A DNA stretch of 64,000 nucleotides. Source: Acinetobacter sp. C32I (lineage in GTDB: Bacteria > Pseudomonadota > Gammaproteobacteria > Pseudomonadales > Moraxellaceae). The position numbers and the translations under genes were made by a program. Under the pieces are notes generated by a model. It saw only the letters and a program-made list of their open reading frames with translations. It was not told the origin of the DNA and did no database searches. Shown piece by piece: positions 63,091-64,000 of the stretch (position 1 is the stretch's first letter; each line of letters opens with the position of its first letter). The stretch is taken from assembly GCF_023702715.1 (NCBI RefSeq), contig NZ_CP098480.1, forward strand, positions 2,542,001 through 2,606,000. Direction: 5' to 3'.

Positions 63091-63921
63091 TTATTTTGCA
63101 GCATCGCCCCAAGCTGGAACAACTGCTTGCATCAACGGCTTTAACATCTTAAGTGAGCTCGCAATAACCTGACCATTATCAAATGATTCATTACCACCGC
63201 GTGCATCAACAACCACACCACCCGCTTCTTTCACAATTAACTCACCCGCAGCGATATCCCACGGTTTTAAACCCAATTCAAAGAAACCATCAAAACGACC
63301 CGCAGCAACATAAGCCAAGTCAAGTGCCGCTGAACCACCACGACGGATTTGTGCGCCTGATTTAGTCACTGCCAATAATGAAGCGAAATGCTGTTCAGCA
63401 TAAGAAACGATCTCACCATTACGCTTTGCACGGTATGGATGACCGACTGCAAGGAAGGTATTTTCCAAGCTATCTTTTACATTGACACGAATACGACGTT
63501 GGTTCATGACTGCACCGCGACCACGGCTAGCAGAGAACAATTCATCACGAACTGGATCATAGATCACGCCGTGTTGCGTTACACCTTTATGCTGTACAGC
63601 AATCGAAATACAGAAATGTGGGAAGCCATTGATAAAGTTTTGTGTGCCATCTAGAGGATCAATCACCCAGCACCAATCTGCATCGTGACCTTTACCTTCT
63701 TGCATGCCAAACTCTTCACCAAGGAAGCTGTGGTTTTTATAGCTTTTACGGAGGGTATCAATTGTAAGTTGTTCCAAGTAACGATCAACACGCGTTACTG
63801 GACCATCAATGCCTTTTTCTTCAACTTGTAAATCGAGTTTATGACGATTTTGATGTGCCTTTAAAAGCTCTTGACCAACTGTTTGAGCCGCACGCGCAGC
63901 CATAACCACCATAGGTTCCAT
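63091..63921 (-). CDS. suhB: Inositol-1-monophosphatase SuhB
   Basis: The 276-residue Mg2+-dependent phosphatase has the EExxG motif (EEFG, from LGEEFGMQ), the DPLDGTQNF signature and the C-terminal LKPWDIAAGELIVKEAGG motif of the inositol monophosphatase family. SuhB also acts as a component of rRNA antitermination complexes in E. coli. It starts MEPMVVMAARAAQ. The upstream region of about 80 bases to the window edge holds its promoter. Confidence 0.95.
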   Translation of the reverse strand: MEPMVVMAARAAQTVGQELLKAHQNRHKLDLQVEEKGIDGPVTRVDRYLEQLTIDTLRKSYKNHSFLGEEFGMQEGKGHDADWCWVIDPLDGTQNFINGFPHFCISIAVQHKGVTQHGVIYDPVRDELFSASRGRGAVMNQRRIRVNVKDSLENTFLAVGHPYRAKRNGEIVSYAEQHFASLLAVTKSGAQIRRGGSAALDLAYVAAGRFDGFFELGLKPWDIAAGELIVKEAGGVVVDARGGNESFDNGQVIASSLKMLKPLMQAVVPAWGDAAK

Positions 63922-64000
63922 TGAACACCCACTACAAATTTGAAGATTTTGACAAAGAATAATGCATAAAAGCGCGTATATTCTAGCAAATATAAGCGCT

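Noticed and set aside
1..64000. CRISPR arrays, insertion sequences, integrases, phage genes, tRNA or rRNA genes
   Set aside because: I saw no spacer-repeat array, no transposase or integrase motifs and no tRNA cloverleaf or rRNA segment; the repeats found are coding repeats.

Overview
The window looks like chromosomal DNA of an Acinetobacter species (Moraxellaceae, Gammaproteobacteria). The evidence is an AT-rich base composition, an AlmA-type long-chain alkane monooxygenase, a fused mlaFEDCB operon, SdhE/YgfX, PlsB, and a complete S10-spc-alpha ribosomal cluster. I see no rRNA, tRNA, CRISPR array, insertion sequence, integrase or phage gene. Almost all of it reads as core genome with a few accessory-looking metabolic islands.

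Layout. 1-5.5 kb: 3' part of prlC, a YheV-like protein, a membrane-anchored coiled-coil protein, two EamA exporters around an AraC regulator, and a DUF2314-ankyrin protein. 5.5-12.5 kb (minus strand): two tandem paralogous TRAP permeases (DctQ-like and DctM parts in one chain) with a duplicated, structure-conserving leader, a rhombosortase-like protease and a TatT-like lipoprotein; no DctP binding protein is visible beside them. 12.6-13.9 kb: two tiny tandem paralogous membrane proteins (33 and 68 residues), then ygfX-sdhE. 14-18.2 kb: acyl-CoA dehydrogenase, a DUF2059 protein, AlmA-like monooxygenase, GNAT acetyltransferase.

18.3-32.1 kb (minus strand): 29 genes from rpsJ to rplQ, including secY, rpoA and the small genes rpmD and rpmJ. 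A strong promoter and structured leader lie before rpsJ, hairpins sit at the S10/spc and rpmJ/rpsM junctions, and a strong terminator follows rplQ.

32.1-45 kb: class I glutamine amidotransferase, metC-like lyase, a YjgR/HerA-like ATPase, the nitric-oxide response pair hmp-nsrR with a 31-bp palindrome at the hmp promoter, engB, a predicted diiron-type hydrolase, a dicarboxylate/amino-acid symporter, tesB and plsB. 44.8-49 kb: a Baeyer-Villiger-type catabolic cluster (monooxygenase, short-chain dehydrogenase, HSL-family esterase) divergent from a LuxR-type regulator. 49-56.4 kb: a putative solute-binding protein, an NAD-binding protein, recG, comF, a Nudix hydrolase, a LOG-family protein, corA and a secreted protein. 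56.4-64 kb: mlaFEDCB, a small membrane protein, a DEAD-box RNA helicase with an RGG/RPRR-repeat tail and a long structured leader, a P-loop kinase and suhB.

Most worth following up are the duplicated TRAP permease locus with its conserved leader hairpin, the pair of tiny membrane proteins, the three-half-site NsrR operator, the Baeyer-Villiger cluster, and the hairpins inside the ribosomal cluster. Several start codons were moved from the longest reading frame on ribosome-binding-site or family-length grounds, as noted in each entry. Family names come from recognition of motifs and overall sequence, not from a database search.
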